Shown here: one piece after another, positions 19,148-28,030 of the stretch
How positions within the stretch are numbered: the stretch's first letter is position 1
Layout of the letters: every line of letters starts with the position of its first letter
Assembly (NCBI GenBank): GCA_002449845.1
Contig: DJXW01000041.1
Location: 1-63,817 of the forward strand
Direction of reading: 5' to 3'
Length of the DNA stretch: 63,817 bases
Source: Prevotella sp. UBA6994
GTDB lineage: Bacteria; Bacteroidota; Bacteroidia; Bacteroidales; Bacteroidaceae
Program-made: the position numbers and the translations under genes
Notes under the pieces: model-generated
The model's input: only the letters and a program-made list of their open reading frames with translations
Told to the model about the DNA's origin: nothing
The model's database searches: none

Positions 19148-20347
19148 CTATTCCTCAAAGAATTGCGTGAGCAAATCCTTGCAATGTGAAGGAACCACGA
19201 TATGATGATTTCCGATGGGATTAGTCAAGAAATACTTTGTGATTTCGGGAGACAATTGGATGAGTTGTTGAGTACGACAAAGGTTTGGTTTGTCTTGACA
19301 TTCCAGCAATAATCCTTCCTCAGCGAAATATCTGTCGAGTTTTCCATTCACCTTGAATATGGTAATGTCACCTTTCTGCATGTAACCTCTGATTCCTACG
19401 CCTATTCCCGATTCAAAATGAGTGAGCAAGTCATAATGGTCAATCATGTTGAACGGAATGGTGCAATGTGCAAACAATATCTCTCCCGTAGTGGGATTGA
19501 TATGTGCTGGATTGGCTTGAAAGCCAGTCTTTCCCGTAAGAGCGTATGCTATTTTCATAGACAACATAGCCGGAATGTCACCTTCACATCCGCATACGAT
19601 TCCTTCACTATTCAGTAGGGCTAAAGCCAAGCAACCAGTATTGTGCAATGCTGGGAGAAGGTCGAAACACCTGATGGTAAGTCCTTGCAATTGATAATCA
19701 TCTACTATCTTTTTCAATGCTTCATAAATGGCAATTGCCCCAGAAATGGATTCTTTCACTTGATGAGAAGAAGCATATTGATACCATTCCTTTCCTTCTT
19801 TCGGTTGAGTCTTTTGAGCTATATCTGTCACTTGCTGAATAGGAATATCCACCAATTCAATTCCTAATTTGTCTTTTACTATTTGATAGTCAACATTACT
19901 TGAAATCAACCAGTCGGATGGTTTTCCGATAACACCCAACTTACAATTTCTTAATTGTGCCTTTACTTCACGTACCTTATATAATAATAATATGCGGGAG
20001 CCTATATATTGAGGTTCTCCATGAAGTATTTCTCCACGAATATGTTGTTGTTTCAAGAAAGAAAGAATTTCCATGGAAGCAGCCAACGAATTGCTTTTTC
20101 CTGAAGTAAGCAGATAAAAAGGTTGATTTGATTGTTTTGTCAATGAAGGCAATAATTGTTTGAAAATGCCTTCCGTTCCTCCCGTTCGCACATAGATGAT
20201 GTTTAGCGGCGATTGCCCATAATCAGAGAAATCGTCACCTTTTAGTTCATATTCGATATTGAGTTCTTCCAGGAATTGTTTAGAAGTTTCATCAGTTGTT
20301 TTTGGGTCGTGTAAAGGAGAAGTAATGGTATAGATAGAAATTTTCAT
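19148..20347 (-). CDS. L-fucose isomerase-like protein
   Basis: About 399 residues from the ATG at 20345-20347 (MKISIYTITSPLHDPKT); the frame continues 32 codons upstream without family features and into the neighbour. The two-lobed layout and the C-terminal GEILFAHCTIPFNM … ESGIGVGIRGYMQKGDITIFKV match the sugar isomerase FucI/AraA fold. Glu and His residues that bind the metal are suggested by HNTGCLALALLNSEGIVCGCEGD. It is shorter than true fucose isomerase (about 590), so the substrate is uncertain. It lies 11 bases after the GH109-like gene and probably shares its transcript, which suggests a role in sugar salvage. Confidence 0.65.
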   Translation of the reverse strand: MKISIYTITSPLHDPKTTDETSKQFLEELNIEYELKGDDFSDYGQSPLNIIYVRTGGTEGIFKQLLPSLTKQSNQPFYLLTSGKSNSLAASMEILSFLKQQHIRGEILHGEPQYIGSRILLLYKVREVKAQLRNCKLGVIGKPSDWLISSNVDYQIVKDKLGIELVDIPIQQVTDIAQKTQPKEGKEWYQYASSHQVKESISGAIAIYEALKKIVDDYQLQGLTIRCFDLLPALHNTGCLALALLNSEGIVCGCEGDIPAMLSMKIAYALTGKTGFQANPAHINPTTGEILFAHCTIPFNMIDHYDLLTHFESGIGVGIRGYMQKGDITIFKVNGKLDRYFAEEGLLLECQDKPNLCRTQQLIQLSPEITKYFLTNPIGNHHIVVPSHCKDLLTQFFEE

Positions 20348-20358
20348 GATATATAAGT

Positions 20359-21588
20359 TTATTTTCTGATAAAGTCTGGGAATTTCACGGGAGCACTTCC
20401 GTGAAGGATACTGATATGAGATAATTCTATGACAGCACACCATTCAGCCAAGTCGTAAACGTCCATATCGAGTGGAAGTCCATGATTGAGACAATATATA
20501 AGTCTGTTATCCATGAAGTAAGCCATTCCTCCACGAGGATCAAGTTTAGCTCCTGCAGGTCTTAATTGGGTAATATATTCAGGTTCGTATTCTCGTAATA
20601 ATCTTGAAGTAATATCTTTTGAGAGGGGTTCGTGCATTCCCTCATTCATAATGTCCTCGTCTTGTTGTAGTAAGATTTGCTCTTGTGGATATTTTTCGGC
20701 AAATCCACGAGACCCTACTATCTGATACATTCTTGAATAAGGTCTCGGAGTCATGACGTTATGTTGCAGGAGAATGGTTTTTCCCTTGCGTGTACGAATG
20801 ATGGAGGTTGTTTGGTCGCCATTTTGGAAATCATCTGCATCATTTTCCATATATTGTTGATAAGTATTTTTACCTCTTATCGACAATGAATCCATGCTCA
20901 CCAAGTAATCCAAGTCGTCTGTACGATGAATGTCGAGCAACTGGCAGGCAGGTCCCATTCCATGAGTGGGATAGATGTCTCCACGCAATTGTTTGTTGAT
21001 TTCCAGTCTCCAATGAGGCCATTTGTTGGCAATCTCGTGAGCATAGCCACCTTCCACGTGAATGATTTCTCCAAACAAGCCATTCCGAACCATTTGTAAG
21101 GTAGATTGTTCAAAAAAGTCATACACGCAATTCTCCAACATCATGCAATGTCTTTGCGTCTTTTCGGCTGCGTCAACGATAGCCCAAATGTCTTTGAGTG
21201 ATAATGCCGCAGGTACTTCCACTGCCACATGATGACCTGAATAGAGAGCTTCCAATGTGATAGGGGTATGCGATTGCCAATCCGTACAGATATATACGAG
21301 ATCTAAATCCACTTCCTTGCACATCTGCCTGTAGCCTTCGTTTCCATCAAAGAGATGCTTGATGTGATATTGCCTGCCAATCTTTTCCACTTTTTCGGTA
21401 GAAACATCACAGATAGCTATGACAGAAGTCCCTTCTATACAGTTGAGTCGCTCTACGGCACGTAATCCTCGTTCACCTAAACCTACTATTCCAACCTTTA
21501 CTAAAGGAATGGGCTCAACTCGTAAATTGAGCACATGCTTCTGGTTAACGTGGCGTAAAGGTGAATCTAAGACAATGGGATATTGCAT
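20359..21588 (-). CDS. Gfo/Idh/MocA-fold enzyme, GH109-like
   Basis: 409 residues. The N-terminal Rossmann motif VGIVGLGERGLRAV binds NAD, followed by ICTDWQSHTPITLEAL and VAVEVPAALSL. The substrate domain carries MLENCVYDFFEQ, YAHEIANKWPHWRLEINKQLRGDIYPTHGMGP and DYLVSMDSLS, close to alpha-N-acetylgalactosaminidases of family GH109, which cleave by an NAD-dependent redox-elimination path. No signal peptide is seen, so it acts in the cytoplasm, unlike many GH109 enzymes of Bacteroidetes. First gene of a two-gene unit with the isomerase-like protein. Confidence 0.8.
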   Translation of the reverse strand: MQYPIVLDSPLRHVNQKHVLNLRVEPIPLVKVGIVGLGERGLRAVERLNCIEGTSVIAICDVSTEKVEKIGRQYHIKHLFDGNEGYRQMCKEVDLDLVYICTDWQSHTPITLEALYSGHHVAVEVPAALSLKDIWAIVDAAEKTQRHCMMLENCVYDFFEQSTLQMVRNGLFGEIIHVEGGYAHEIANKWPHWRLEINKQLRGDIYPTHGMGPACQLLDIHRTDDLDYLVSMDSLSIRGKNTYQQYMENDADDFQNGDQTTSIIRTRKGKTILLQHNVMTPRPYSRMYQIVGSRGFAEKYPQEQILLQQDEDIMNEGMHEPLSKDITSRLLREYEPEYITQLRPAGAKLDPRGGMAYFMDNRLIYCLNHGLPLDMDVYDLAEWCAVIELSHISILHGSAPVKFPDFIRK

Positions 21589-21589
21589 A

Positions 21590-21829
21590 TTATTTCAGTC
21601 TCGACCAAATCCAAAGCACGATGATAGCACCGATGGTAGCCGTTCCTATTTCACCTAACCATCCTGGTTCCCATGAAATACCCAACAGTTTGAATACCCA
21701 TCCACCAACAAGGCCGCCTACAATACCTAAGAATAAGTTGATCCAGCAACCTTTGCCAGAACCCGACATGATTCTGCTGGCAATGAAACCAGCAATAATA
21801 CCTACGATAATAGAACCTATAATACCCAT
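21590..21829 (-). CDS. GlsB/YeaQ/YmgE-family small membrane protein
   Basis: 79 residues from ATG 21829 (MGIIGSIIVGIIAGFIASRI). Three membrane segments separated by Gly-rich turns (GSGKGCWINLFLGIVGGLVGGW … IGTATIGAIIVLWIW) are the family pattern, the transglycosylase-associated protein family linked to general stress. The stop is one base from the end of the GH109-like gene, so it may lead that operon. Confidence 0.88.
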   Translation of the reverse strand: MGIIGSIIVGIIAGFIASRIMSGSGKGCWINLFLGIVGGLVGGWVFKLLGISWEPGWLGEIGTATIGAIIVLWIWSRLK

Positions 21830-21934
21830 AATATGATATAGTTTTATTGGTAATTGTTGATTGTTCTGCAAATATGTCATTAATTATTTAAATGAGCAAA
21901 TATTTTTTATATTATTAATATTTTTCGGCAAATA

Positions 21935-22044
21935 TCCCATCATTACGTTTAAGAATGGTAAATATATGGTTTAGATAAGCCAAACATAGTGTTTAAGGAG
22001 GATAAACATGATGTTTGGCAACAATATTTTTGGTTTTTACTTGT
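21935..22044. repeat. 22-base-period palindromic array (about five units)
   Basis: Units start at 21935, 21957, 21979, 22001 and 22023. The best ones have the core AAACATNNTGTTT (CCAAACATAGTGTTTA, ATAAACATGATGTTTGG), each separated by exactly 22 bases. The array fills the gap between divergently transcribed genes (21829 minus, 22121 plus), so it cannot be only a terminator. Confidence 0.65.
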
Positions 22045-22120
22045 TTTTTTCGCAAAAAATGATGAACTTTGTCAATGTTAAAGTGATTTACTGTTTATCT
22101 CCATCGAAATCAAGATAAAT

Positions 22121-22882
22121 ATGGGTGAAATGTTTCATTATATTGCCGTACAACGAAACGGCAACGATAAGATTCCAAAAGGTACGAAAATAACTTTTGA
22201 AAGTGAGAAAGAAGTGGAGGAAGCCACGGGTTTCTCCTTCAGGAAAGAGATTGCCGAGGCTTGCAGAAACCAATTGCAGATAGAGATTCTACCTACTGAG
22301 GAAGCCACTATTGGCACTTCTTTCGACGTTTACAGTGAGGCTAAGTATGCGCAAGTACGTGAGAAAGAAGAGGCTGAAGCTGAGAAACAAAGACAAAAAG
22401 AAATAGCCGAAGAGGAAAAGAGACAACTCAAAGAAGCCGAAAGAGTCAGGAAGGAAATGGAAAAAGCCGAGGAGGCTGAGAAAAAAGGTAAAAGGAGAGG
22501 TGACATTTCATATAAAGGTCGTTCGAAAAAGTCTAAGACTGTTCTTGATGGATTCTCCCTGAGCAACTGGAAGAAATTGTTGAAACTAATCGTCGGCATT
22601 GTGGTAGTGGTATGGTTTGTTTCTACCTCTCTCAAGGATTGTTCGTCAACCAGCGTTACGGATATTTTAAAGAACAAGACAGAAGAGATTATCAAGAAAA
22701 ATACTCCCAAGAAAACTTCTACTACGAAGAAAAAATCAACTACAACTACTCGTAAGAAATCTACTTCTTCTTCTACGACAAAAAAGAATACGACAAGCAA
22801 AAAGAAGAAAACAACGAAGAAAAAATCAACAAGTAAACAAAAGTCAACCAAGAAAAACAGTAAAAGAAACAAAAGTGAATGA
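22121..22882 (+). CDS. Single-span protein with coiled coil and Lys/Thr/Ser-rich tail
   Basis: 253 residues. There are four parts: an N-terminal globular region (1-75), a charged coiled coil rich in Glu, Lys and Ala (about 76-125), one membrane span (about 154-172, LIVGIVVVVWFVSTSL), and an extremely basic low-complexity tail (about 192-253) of Lys, Thr and Ser, like a histone H1 tail. Without a signal peptide, the tail could be periplasmic, and might bind peptidoglycan or acidic polymers; the opposite topology would let it bind DNA. I do not recognise the family. The reading frame is long and codon use looks genuine. Confidence 0.65.
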   Translation: MGEMFHYIAVQRNGNDKIPKGTKITFESEKEVEEATGFSFRKEIAEACRNQLQIEILPTEEATIGTSFDVYSEAKYAQVREKEEAEAEKQRQKEIAEEEKRQLKEAERVRKEMEKAEEAEKKGKRRGDISYKGRSKKSKTVLDGFSLSNWKKLLKLIVGIVVVVWFVSTSLKDCSSTSVTDILKNKTEEIIKKNTPKKTSTTKKKSTTTTRKKSTSSSTTKKNTTSKKKKTTKKKSTSKQKSTKKNSKRNKSE

Positions 22883-22971
22883 AAAATAGTTGTTAATCAT
22901 TCATAACAGACATGATAAGTTCAATAAATTTATGTATCTTTGTACGCAATATGTTCGTTAGATAATCAATA

Positions 22972-23505
22972 ATGAGAAAAAATATGATGAAGAAATTAGC
23001 ATTGTTAGCAGCAATTGTCCTGATGCCTTTTACAGGATTTGCACAGATTCAGCTTGACACAAAGGGAGTGGATCCTTTTGAAAAGGGAAAAGTTTTTATA
23101 GGTGCTTCATTAACTGGATTAGACCTCAACTATAGTGGTTCTACTGAAATGAACTTTGGAGTATCTGCTCAGTTGGGTTATTTGCTTGCAGATAATTTAA
23201 TGCTTTATGGCACAGCTGGATATTCCCATTCAGGAGTGAATGGTGTTTACGACTCATTCGACATTGGTGTTGGCGGCAGATATTACATTGTGCAAAACGG
23301 ACTTTTCTTAGGAGCCAACTGTAATTTTATTCATGCCAATAAGAATTATAACGACATAATGCCGGGCGTAGAGATAGGTTATTCTTATTTCATCAGCCGT
23401 ACCGTTACCCTTGAACCTGCCATCTATTACAAGCAGTCGTTCAAGAATCATTCCGATTTCTCTACGGTGGGCTTGCGCATTGGTGTAGGTATTTATCTTG
23501 AATAA
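22972..23505 (+). CDS. Outer-membrane beta-barrel protein
   Basis: 177 residues: signal peptide (about 1-24, ending GFAQ), then eight amphipathic strands with alternating Gly and aromatic residues (GVSAQLGYLLADNLMLYGTAGYSH, YDSFDIGVGGRYYI, VGLRIGVGIYLE). This is the OmpA/OmpX-like eight-strand porin-type fold. An in-frame ATG ATG lies four codons in and could be the start. A TATCTTTG box at 22936-22943 precedes it. Confidence 0.8.
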   Translation: MRKNMMKKLALLAAIVLMPFTGFAQIQLDTKGVDPFEKGKVFIGASLTGLDLNYSGSTEMNFGVSAQLGYLLADNLMLYGTAGYSHSGVNGVYDSFDIGVGGRYYIVQNGLFLGANCNFIHANKNYNDIMPGVEIGYSYFISRTVTLEPAIYYKQSFKNHSDFSTVGLRIGVGIYLE

Positions 23506-23533
23506 GTTTTAATAAATATTATAATTATTATTC

Positions 23534-23570
23534 GCCCTGTCATGTATGGAATACTTGGCAGGGCATTTTA
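23534..23570 (+). terminator. Hairpin after the barrel gene
   Basis: GCCCTG (23534-23539) pairs with CAGGGC (23559-23564), followed by ATTTTA. It sits in the 80-base gap before trpS and would end transcription of the barrel gene. It also argues against the longer upstream start of trpS. Confidence 0.5.
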
Positions 23571-23587
23571 AAAAACAAATAGCATTA

Positions 23588-24673
23588 ATGGGAAAAATAA
23601 TACTCACAGGCGACCGTCCTACAGGTAAATTGCATTTAGGACATTATGTTGGTTCTTTACGTCGCCGCGTACAATTGCAGGATGCAGGAGATTTCGATAA
23701 GATGTTTGTGTTTATGGCAGACGTTCAGGCTCTTACAGACAATGCCGACAATCCAGAGAAGATTAGACAAAACATCGTGGAAGTGGCTCTTGACTACTTA
23801 GCCGCAGGATTGAATCCCGATAAGTGTACGATTTTCATTCAGAGCCAGATAGCTGAATTGGCTGAGTTGACCACTTATCTGATGAACTTGATTACCGTTT
23901 CTCGCGTTCAAAGAAATCCTACGGTGAAGACGGAAATCAAGATGCGTAATTTCGAGGCAAACATTCCGTTGGGCTTCTTCTGCTATCCCGTAAGCCAAGC
24001 TGCCGACATTACCTTGTTTAAGTCAACTACAGTTCCCGTAGGAGAAGACCAAGAACCTATGTTGGAAGTAACCCGCGAGTTGGTTCGCCGCTTCAATGCT
24101 ACTTACGGACCTGTGTTGGTAGAGCCAGAGATTATGCTTCCTGAGAATACTACCGCTCGCAGATTGCCAGGTACAGACGGTAAGGAGAAAATGTCTAAGA
24201 GTCTTGGCAACTGTATCTATCTGAGCGATTCAGCTGATGAGGTTTGGCAAAAGGTACGTTCCATGTACACAGATCCATTGCACGTCAACTTGAATGATCC
24301 TGGTCATGTAGAGGGAAATGCAGTGTTTACTTATCTTGACGCATTCTCTACTGACGAAGACTTTGCACAGTTCTGGCCAGATTATGCTAACCTTAACGAA
24401 CTGAAAGAGCATTATCAGCGAGGCGGATTGGGTGATATGAAATGCAAGAAATTCCTCAATCAGGTGCTCAACAAGTTCTTGGAACCCATGCGTGAACGTC
24501 GTCATGAGTTTGAGAAAGACATTCCTGAAATATTCAATATATTGAAGAAAGGCACTGAAAAGGCTCGTGAGACAGCCGCAGAAACAATGGATGAAGTGCG
24601 TAAAGCTATGCGTATTGATTATTTCAACGACATTGAACTGATTCAGCAACAAAGTTTGAAATACAAGAAGTAA
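23588..24673 (+). CDS. trpS: Tryptophanyl-tRNA synthetase
   Basis: 361 residues from ATG 23588 (MGKIILTGDRPTGKLHLGHY). A longer frame of 14 extra codons runs into the upstream hairpin and lacks homologous features. Class I motifs: HLGH at 16-19 and KMSKS at 201-205. The enzyme attaches Trp to its tRNA. GDRPTGKLHLGHYVGSL marks the divergent TrpRS branch found in Bacteroidetes, Clostridia and some others. It stands alone between two terminators. Confidence 0.97.
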   Translation: MGKIILTGDRPTGKLHLGHYVGSLRRRVQLQDAGDFDKMFVFMADVQALTDNADNPEKIRQNIVEVALDYLAAGLNPDKCTIFIQSQIAELAELTTYLMNLITVSRVQRNPTVKTEIKMRNFEANIPLGFFCYPVSQAADITLFKSTTVPVGEDQEPMLEVTRELVRRFNATYGPVLVEPEIMLPENTTARRLPGTDGKEKMSKSLGNCIYLSDSADEVWQKVRSMYTDPLHVNLNDPGHVEGNAVFTYLDAFSTDEDFAQFWPDYANLNELKEHYQRGGLGDMKCKKFLNQVLNKFLEPMRERRHEFEKDIPEIFNILKKGTEKARETAAETMDEVRKAMRIDYFNDIELIQQQSLKYKK

Positions 24674-24682
24674 TAATAAAAG

Positions 24683-24735
24683 AAAGGTTGTTAGGAATTT
24701 ATTCTTAGAAGAATCATCCTAACAACCTTTTTCAT
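24683..24735. terminator. Bidirectional terminator between trpS and the convergent gene
   Basis: A 14-base perfect stem, AAAGGTTGTTAGGA (24683-24696) with its complement at 24717-24730, then a T run; read the other way it is preceded by A-rich sequence, so it can serve both converging genes. Confidence 0.85.
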
Positions 24736-24762
24736 TAACAATCATTACCTAAAACTAAAACC

Positions 24763-25482
24763 TTATCTCTTTGCACCGAAGCGCCAACTGTCGCTTTTAC
24801 TTTCTTTGCTTTGACGAATGGCTTCGTTTTTCTTGATGGTTGGCTGTTGAATAGCGTTTCCGAAACTATTGCCATTTTTTTGTTTTTGATTACCGAAAGA
24901 AACATTTCCATTGTTAGAAGGTCTGTTTCCTACATTGTGGTTTACATTCCCATTGTTTGGTGCATGTTTCCCGTAATTAGAGTTTCTCCATGAAACATCA
25001 CTTCTGTCGTAAGATATTTTCTCTCTTCCATTGAAGTTTCTTCCCTTGTATGGGCTAATTGAATAATAGCGGTTTCCTCCCTTATATGTGGAATACACGT
25101 ATGGGGCAGAGCGGAAGTAACGCTTTGTGTAATAGCGGTCATAGATGCTAAAGTAGAAACTTCTGTTGCGCCATGAAATGGGACGATAGAAATATTCCAA
25201 CTGAGTGTAGAGGACATATTGTCCGTGAGAGAGCACATATCCTAATTCCGTATTACGTCGATTCCAGTAGTAACCAAAAATGTCACTTTCCCTGTCCACA
25301 CACATCATGTAATCCAGATTAATCTCATAACAAGCATTGTATTGGTCGTCTGTGAGATAGAGTTCATAAGCCATTTTGTCTGTAAGGTACAAAGCTTGTT
25401 CACGAGCACTTGAAAAGCTCATAGCAACAGCAGTTGCGGCAAATGCCACTGCTACCATTAAAGTCATCAATACTCTTTTCAT
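24763..25482 (-). CDS. Secreted Tyr/Asn-rich protein of unknown function
   Basis: About 239 residues with a signal peptide (MKRVLMTLMVAVAFAATAVA). The N-terminal part LTDKMAYELYLTDDQYNACYEINLDY resembles the helical repeat of small stress-type periplasmic proteins. The rest is rich in Tyr, Arg, Asn and Gly (YDRYYTKRYFR, NNGNVNHNVGNRPSNNGNVS), likely disordered. Start chosen at the second Met because it begins the signal peptide. I do not recognise a named family. Confidence 0.65.
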   Translation of the reverse strand: MKRVLMTLMVAVAFAATAVAMSFSSAREQALYLTDKMAYELYLTDDQYNACYEINLDYMMCVDRESDIFGYYWNRRNTELGYVLSHGQYVLYTQLEYFYRPISWRNRSFYFSIYDRYYTKRYFRSAPYVYSTYKGGNRYYSISPYKGRNFNGREKISYDRSDVSWRNSNYGKHAPNNGNVNHNVGNRPSNNGNVSFGNQKQKNGNSFGNAIQQPTIKKNEAIRQSKESKSDSWRFGAKR

Positions 25483-25586
25483 AATCACTCTGTTTTAAAT
25501 GTTAATAACTCAAGAATCTGTTGCAAATATATTAATTCTGATAGATACGGTAAAATTTTTTCAATGAATGGGCGGAATTTTTCAAT

Positions 25587-25684
25587 GAGAAGCAAGAAGT
25601 AAGAAGCAAGAGGTAAGAGAATAGTCCTCAAATGGAGAAGCATATCTCTTGCCTCTTGCTTCTTCCTTTCTTCCTTCCTTCTTT
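25587..25684. repeat. Purine/pyrimidine-arm hairpin repeat, copy 2
   Basis: The left arm (25587-25622) is made of GAGAAGCAAGAAGTAAGAAG-type words and the right arm (25645-25684) of their complement. The loop is identical to copy 1 except for one base. It lies between two minus-strand genes. Confidence 0.7.
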
Positions 25685-25686
25685 TG

Positions 25687-26313
25687 TTACAAACTCTCCA
25701 TCGGGAACAATCCGTAGAGTTTAGCATCTATCATGTCGGTAAGACGTTGGAAAGCGTGAATGTCGCTTTCAAACTTCATTGTATCTCCGTCAATGATGAT
25801 GAGATTGCCCTTATATCCTTTGATCCATTCCTCATAACGCTCGTTCAATCCTTGCAGATAGTCTATACGAATGCTCTTTTCAAAGTCGCGGGCACGTTTC
25901 TGGATTTGTTCTACCAGGTTAGGAATGGTAGAACGAATGTAAATCATCAAGTCGGGCAATTTCACGAGCGACATCATCAAGTCGAACAAGTCGGTATAGT
26001 TGTCGAAATCGCGGTCGCTCATCATTCCCTGTGCATGAAGGTTAGGCGCAAAGATTCGTGCGTCTTCAAATATCGTCCTGTCTTGGATGATGGTATCGGT
26101 GCTTTTCGATATTTCCACCACTTCCTTGAATCGCTTGTTAAGGAAGTAAATCTGCAGATTAAACGACCACCGTTCCATGTCTGCATAGAAGTCGGAAAGG
26201 TAAGGATTATTATCTACTGGTTCAAAGCGTGGAGTCCATCCATATCTCTTGGCGAGCATTTTCGTCAATGTAGTTTTTCCACTTCCAATGTTTCCTGCTA
26301 TTGCTATATGCAT
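25687..26313 (-). CDS. Deoxynucleoside kinase (dAK/dGK-like), first of a pair
   Basis: 208 residues. P-loop GNIGSGKT at 7-14, IIQDRTIFEDARIF (the DRS-type motif) and a C-terminal lid with RYLQGLNERYEEW-like sequence. Enzymes of this family phosphorylate salvaged deoxynucleosides to dNMPs. The neighbour is a paralogue in the same direction, 50 bases away; such pairs in other bacteria split into deoxyadenosine and deoxyguanosine kinases that form a heterodimer. Substrate not decidable from sequence alone. Confidence 0.88.
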   Translation of the reverse strand: MHIAIAGNIGSGKTTLTKMLAKRYGWTPRFEPVDNNPYLSDFYADMERWSFNLQIYFLNKRFKEVVEISKSTDTIIQDRTIFEDARIFAPNLHAQGMMSDRDFDNYTDLFDLMMSLVKLPDLMIYIRSTIPNLVEQIQKRARDFEKSIRIDYLQGLNERYEEWIKGYKGNLIIIDGDTMKFESDIHAFQRLTDMIDAKLYGLFPMESL

Positions 26314-26363
26314 AAGTAAAATGTTTTTTAATGATGATGGGATAAAGAGATGAAGTAGGTGTT

Positions 26364-26984
26364 TTATTCTGGGAAGAGACCAAAGAGGTGAGCGTCTATC
26401 TTATCGATGATGCTGGCAAAGTCTTTTGGATTATGTTCAAAATCCAAGTTATCAACATCAATGACGAGAGCTTTGCCCTTGTATTTCTCAAAGATAAATT
26501 GGTCATATCTTTTGTTCAAGTTGTCCAAATATTCCAGAGGCATGGTTTGTTCATAGTCACGGCCACGTTTCTGAATGTTTTCCACCAAGTGAGGAACAGA
26601 AGCCTTGAGATAAATCATCAAGTCTGGATATTTCACCACTTCGGTCATCAGCTCAAACAGCTCCATGTACGTTTCAAAGTCGCGGTCAGAGAGATTGCCC
26701 ATTTCCTTGTTGTTGGCAGTAAATACGTACACACCCTCGTAGATAGAGCGGTCTTGGATGATGGTATTCTCTTTCTTACTGATTTCCAATAAGTCGTGAA
26801 ATCGTTGTTTCAGGAAATACACTTCCAGGCAAAACGACCAACGGGAAATATTCTTGTAATAATCGTCTAAGTAGGGGTTATGTTCTACAGGTTCAAACTT
26901 AGCTTCCCAATCATAGTGTTTGGCAAGCATGGTAGTGAGTGTAGTTTTTCCACTTCCTATGTTTCCAGCAATTGCGATGTGCAT
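26364..26984 (-). CDS. Deoxynucleoside kinase (dAK/dGK-like), second of a pair
   Basis: 206 residues from ATG 26984 (MHIAIAGNIGSGKTTLT); a longer frame upstream lacks family sequence. The same P-loop (7-14) and IIQDRSIYEGVYVF motif as its neighbour. The two proteins are clearly related along their full length, the result of a tandem duplication. This gene is upstream in the probable two-gene transcript. A TATCTTTG box lies at 27044-27051 on the minus strand. Confidence 0.88.
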   Translation of the reverse strand: MHIAIAGNIGSGKTTLTTMLAKHYDWEAKFEPVEHNPYLDDYYKNISRWSFCLEVYFLKQRFHDLLEISKKENTIIQDRSIYEGVYVFTANNKEMGNLSDRDFETYMELFELMTEVVKYPDLMIYLKASVPHLVENIQKRGRDYEQTMPLEYLDNLNKRYDQFIFEKYKGKALVIDVDNLDFEHNPKDFASIIDKIDAHLFGLFPE

Positions 26985-27112
26985 GATAGTTATTTTTACG
27001 GAACACAATATTTCATTGTGATTTCCGTGGTTGCTTATTTTTGCAAAGATATAAAAAAATGTGGAATTATACTCCACATTCTACAATTTTTAATAACTTT
27101 GCAGGCATGATT

Positions 27113-27297
27113 GAAGTTAGAAAGTAAGAAAGTATGAGAGTAAGAAGCAAGAGATATGCCTTAGCTAATAATAAACCCCTTACACGTTTTTAAACAATGG
27201 GATAAAAGCTCCGGCTGTTCATAAACATCTTATATGTTTTTAAAACAATAAGACTAATCTCTTGCTTCTTATTTTCTTGCTTCTTGCTTCTTTTAAA
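27113..27297. repeat. Purine/pyrimidine-arm hairpin repeat, copy 3 (with longer loop)
   Basis: The left arm (27113-27158) ends AAGCAAGAGATATGCC, like copy 4; the right arm (27250-27297) is ACTAATCTCTTGCTTCTT and repeats of it. The loop is about 90 bases, longer than in the others, with two related segments starting AAAC and ending GTTTTTAAA. It lies between divergently transcribed genes, so it is not a terminator. Confidence 0.65.
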
Positions 27298-27306
27298 AAG
27301 AGCAAC

Positions 27307-28026
27307 ATGAATAAATTAATAATGTGTATCAGTTTTCTCTTTTGTGTGAGTTTCATGAAAGCTGACGTGAAAGACGAAATACAATCGCTTCGTTCGTGGA
27401 AAGCGGGGGCAGTGGTTTCCAATAAGGCCATCCAATCGTTTGGCATTGACAAGTGTTTTGGGATTGACAAAATCGGCGATGCTGTCTTTGCCAGGATGAA
27501 AGGTAATTCTTTTAAGGAGGATAGCAGGATTCCACTCAGTGACTTGCGCTATATACGTGCCTTACATATAGATATAAATGGTAATATTCATTTGGGCGAA
27601 ATGGTTTGCCATCGGTCTATAGCCCATGACTTGGTAGAGATTTTCCGTGAACTCTATAAGGCTCATTATCCCATAGAACGAATGTTGCTGATTGATGAAT
27701 ACCAAGCCGATGATGAAACATCCATGCGAGTCAACAACTCATCATGTTTCAATTACCGTTATGTGAAAGGCTCTGGCAAGTTGTCTAAACATGCTCAAGG
27801 TCTGGCGGTGGATATTAATACGCTCTACAATCCTTATGTGAAACGGAGAGCCAATGGAACGTTGATCATTCAACCATCTACGGCTAAGAAATATGTCAAT
27901 AGGGATGCTTGTTTCCCATATAAAATCATGAAGGGTGATTTGCTTTACAACCTTTTCATCCAACATGGTTTCACTTGGGGAGGTTCTTGGCGTTCCCTCA
28001 AGGATTATCAACATTTTGAGAAGTGA
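27307..28026 (+). CDS. VanY-like D-Ala-D-Ala carboxypeptidase (M15 family), secreted
   Basis: 239 residues from ATG 27307, which begins a signal peptide (MNKLIMCISFLFCVSFMKA). M15 motifs: SKHAQGLAVDINTLYNPYVK supplies the zinc His and Asp, and DYQHFE at the C-terminus the second His. The enzyme trims peptidoglycan stem peptides in the periplasm, or digests cell-wall fragments. The upstream region is repeat copy 3. Confidence 0.85.
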   Translation: MNKLIMCISFLFCVSFMKADVKDEIQSLRSWKAGAVVSNKAIQSFGIDKCFGIDKIGDAVFARMKGNSFKEDSRIPLSDLRYIRALHIDINGNIHLGEMVCHRSIAHDLVEIFRELYKAHYPIERMLLIDEYQADDETSMRVNNSSCFNYRYVKGSGKLSKHAQGLAVDINTLYNPYVKRRANGTLIIQPSTAKKYVNRDACFPYKIMKGDLLYNLFIQHGFTWGGSWRSLKDYQHFEK

Positions 28027-28030
28027 TAAT

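Noticed and set aside
22330..22872. Minus-strand frame of 180 codons with Phe/Val-rich sequence
   Set aside because: It mirrors the Lys/Thr/Ser-rich tail of the plus-strand gene; the Phe/Val-rich sequence is simply the complement of Lys and Thr codons.
23546..23587. Fourteen extra codons before trpS
   Set aside because: They encode part of the terminator hairpin of the previous gene and lie before the conserved MGKIILTGDRPTG start.
27165..27250. Possible 22-base array in the loop of hairpin copy 3
   Set aside because: The two similar AAAC…GTTTTTAAA segments start 50 bases apart, which does not fit a 22-base period.
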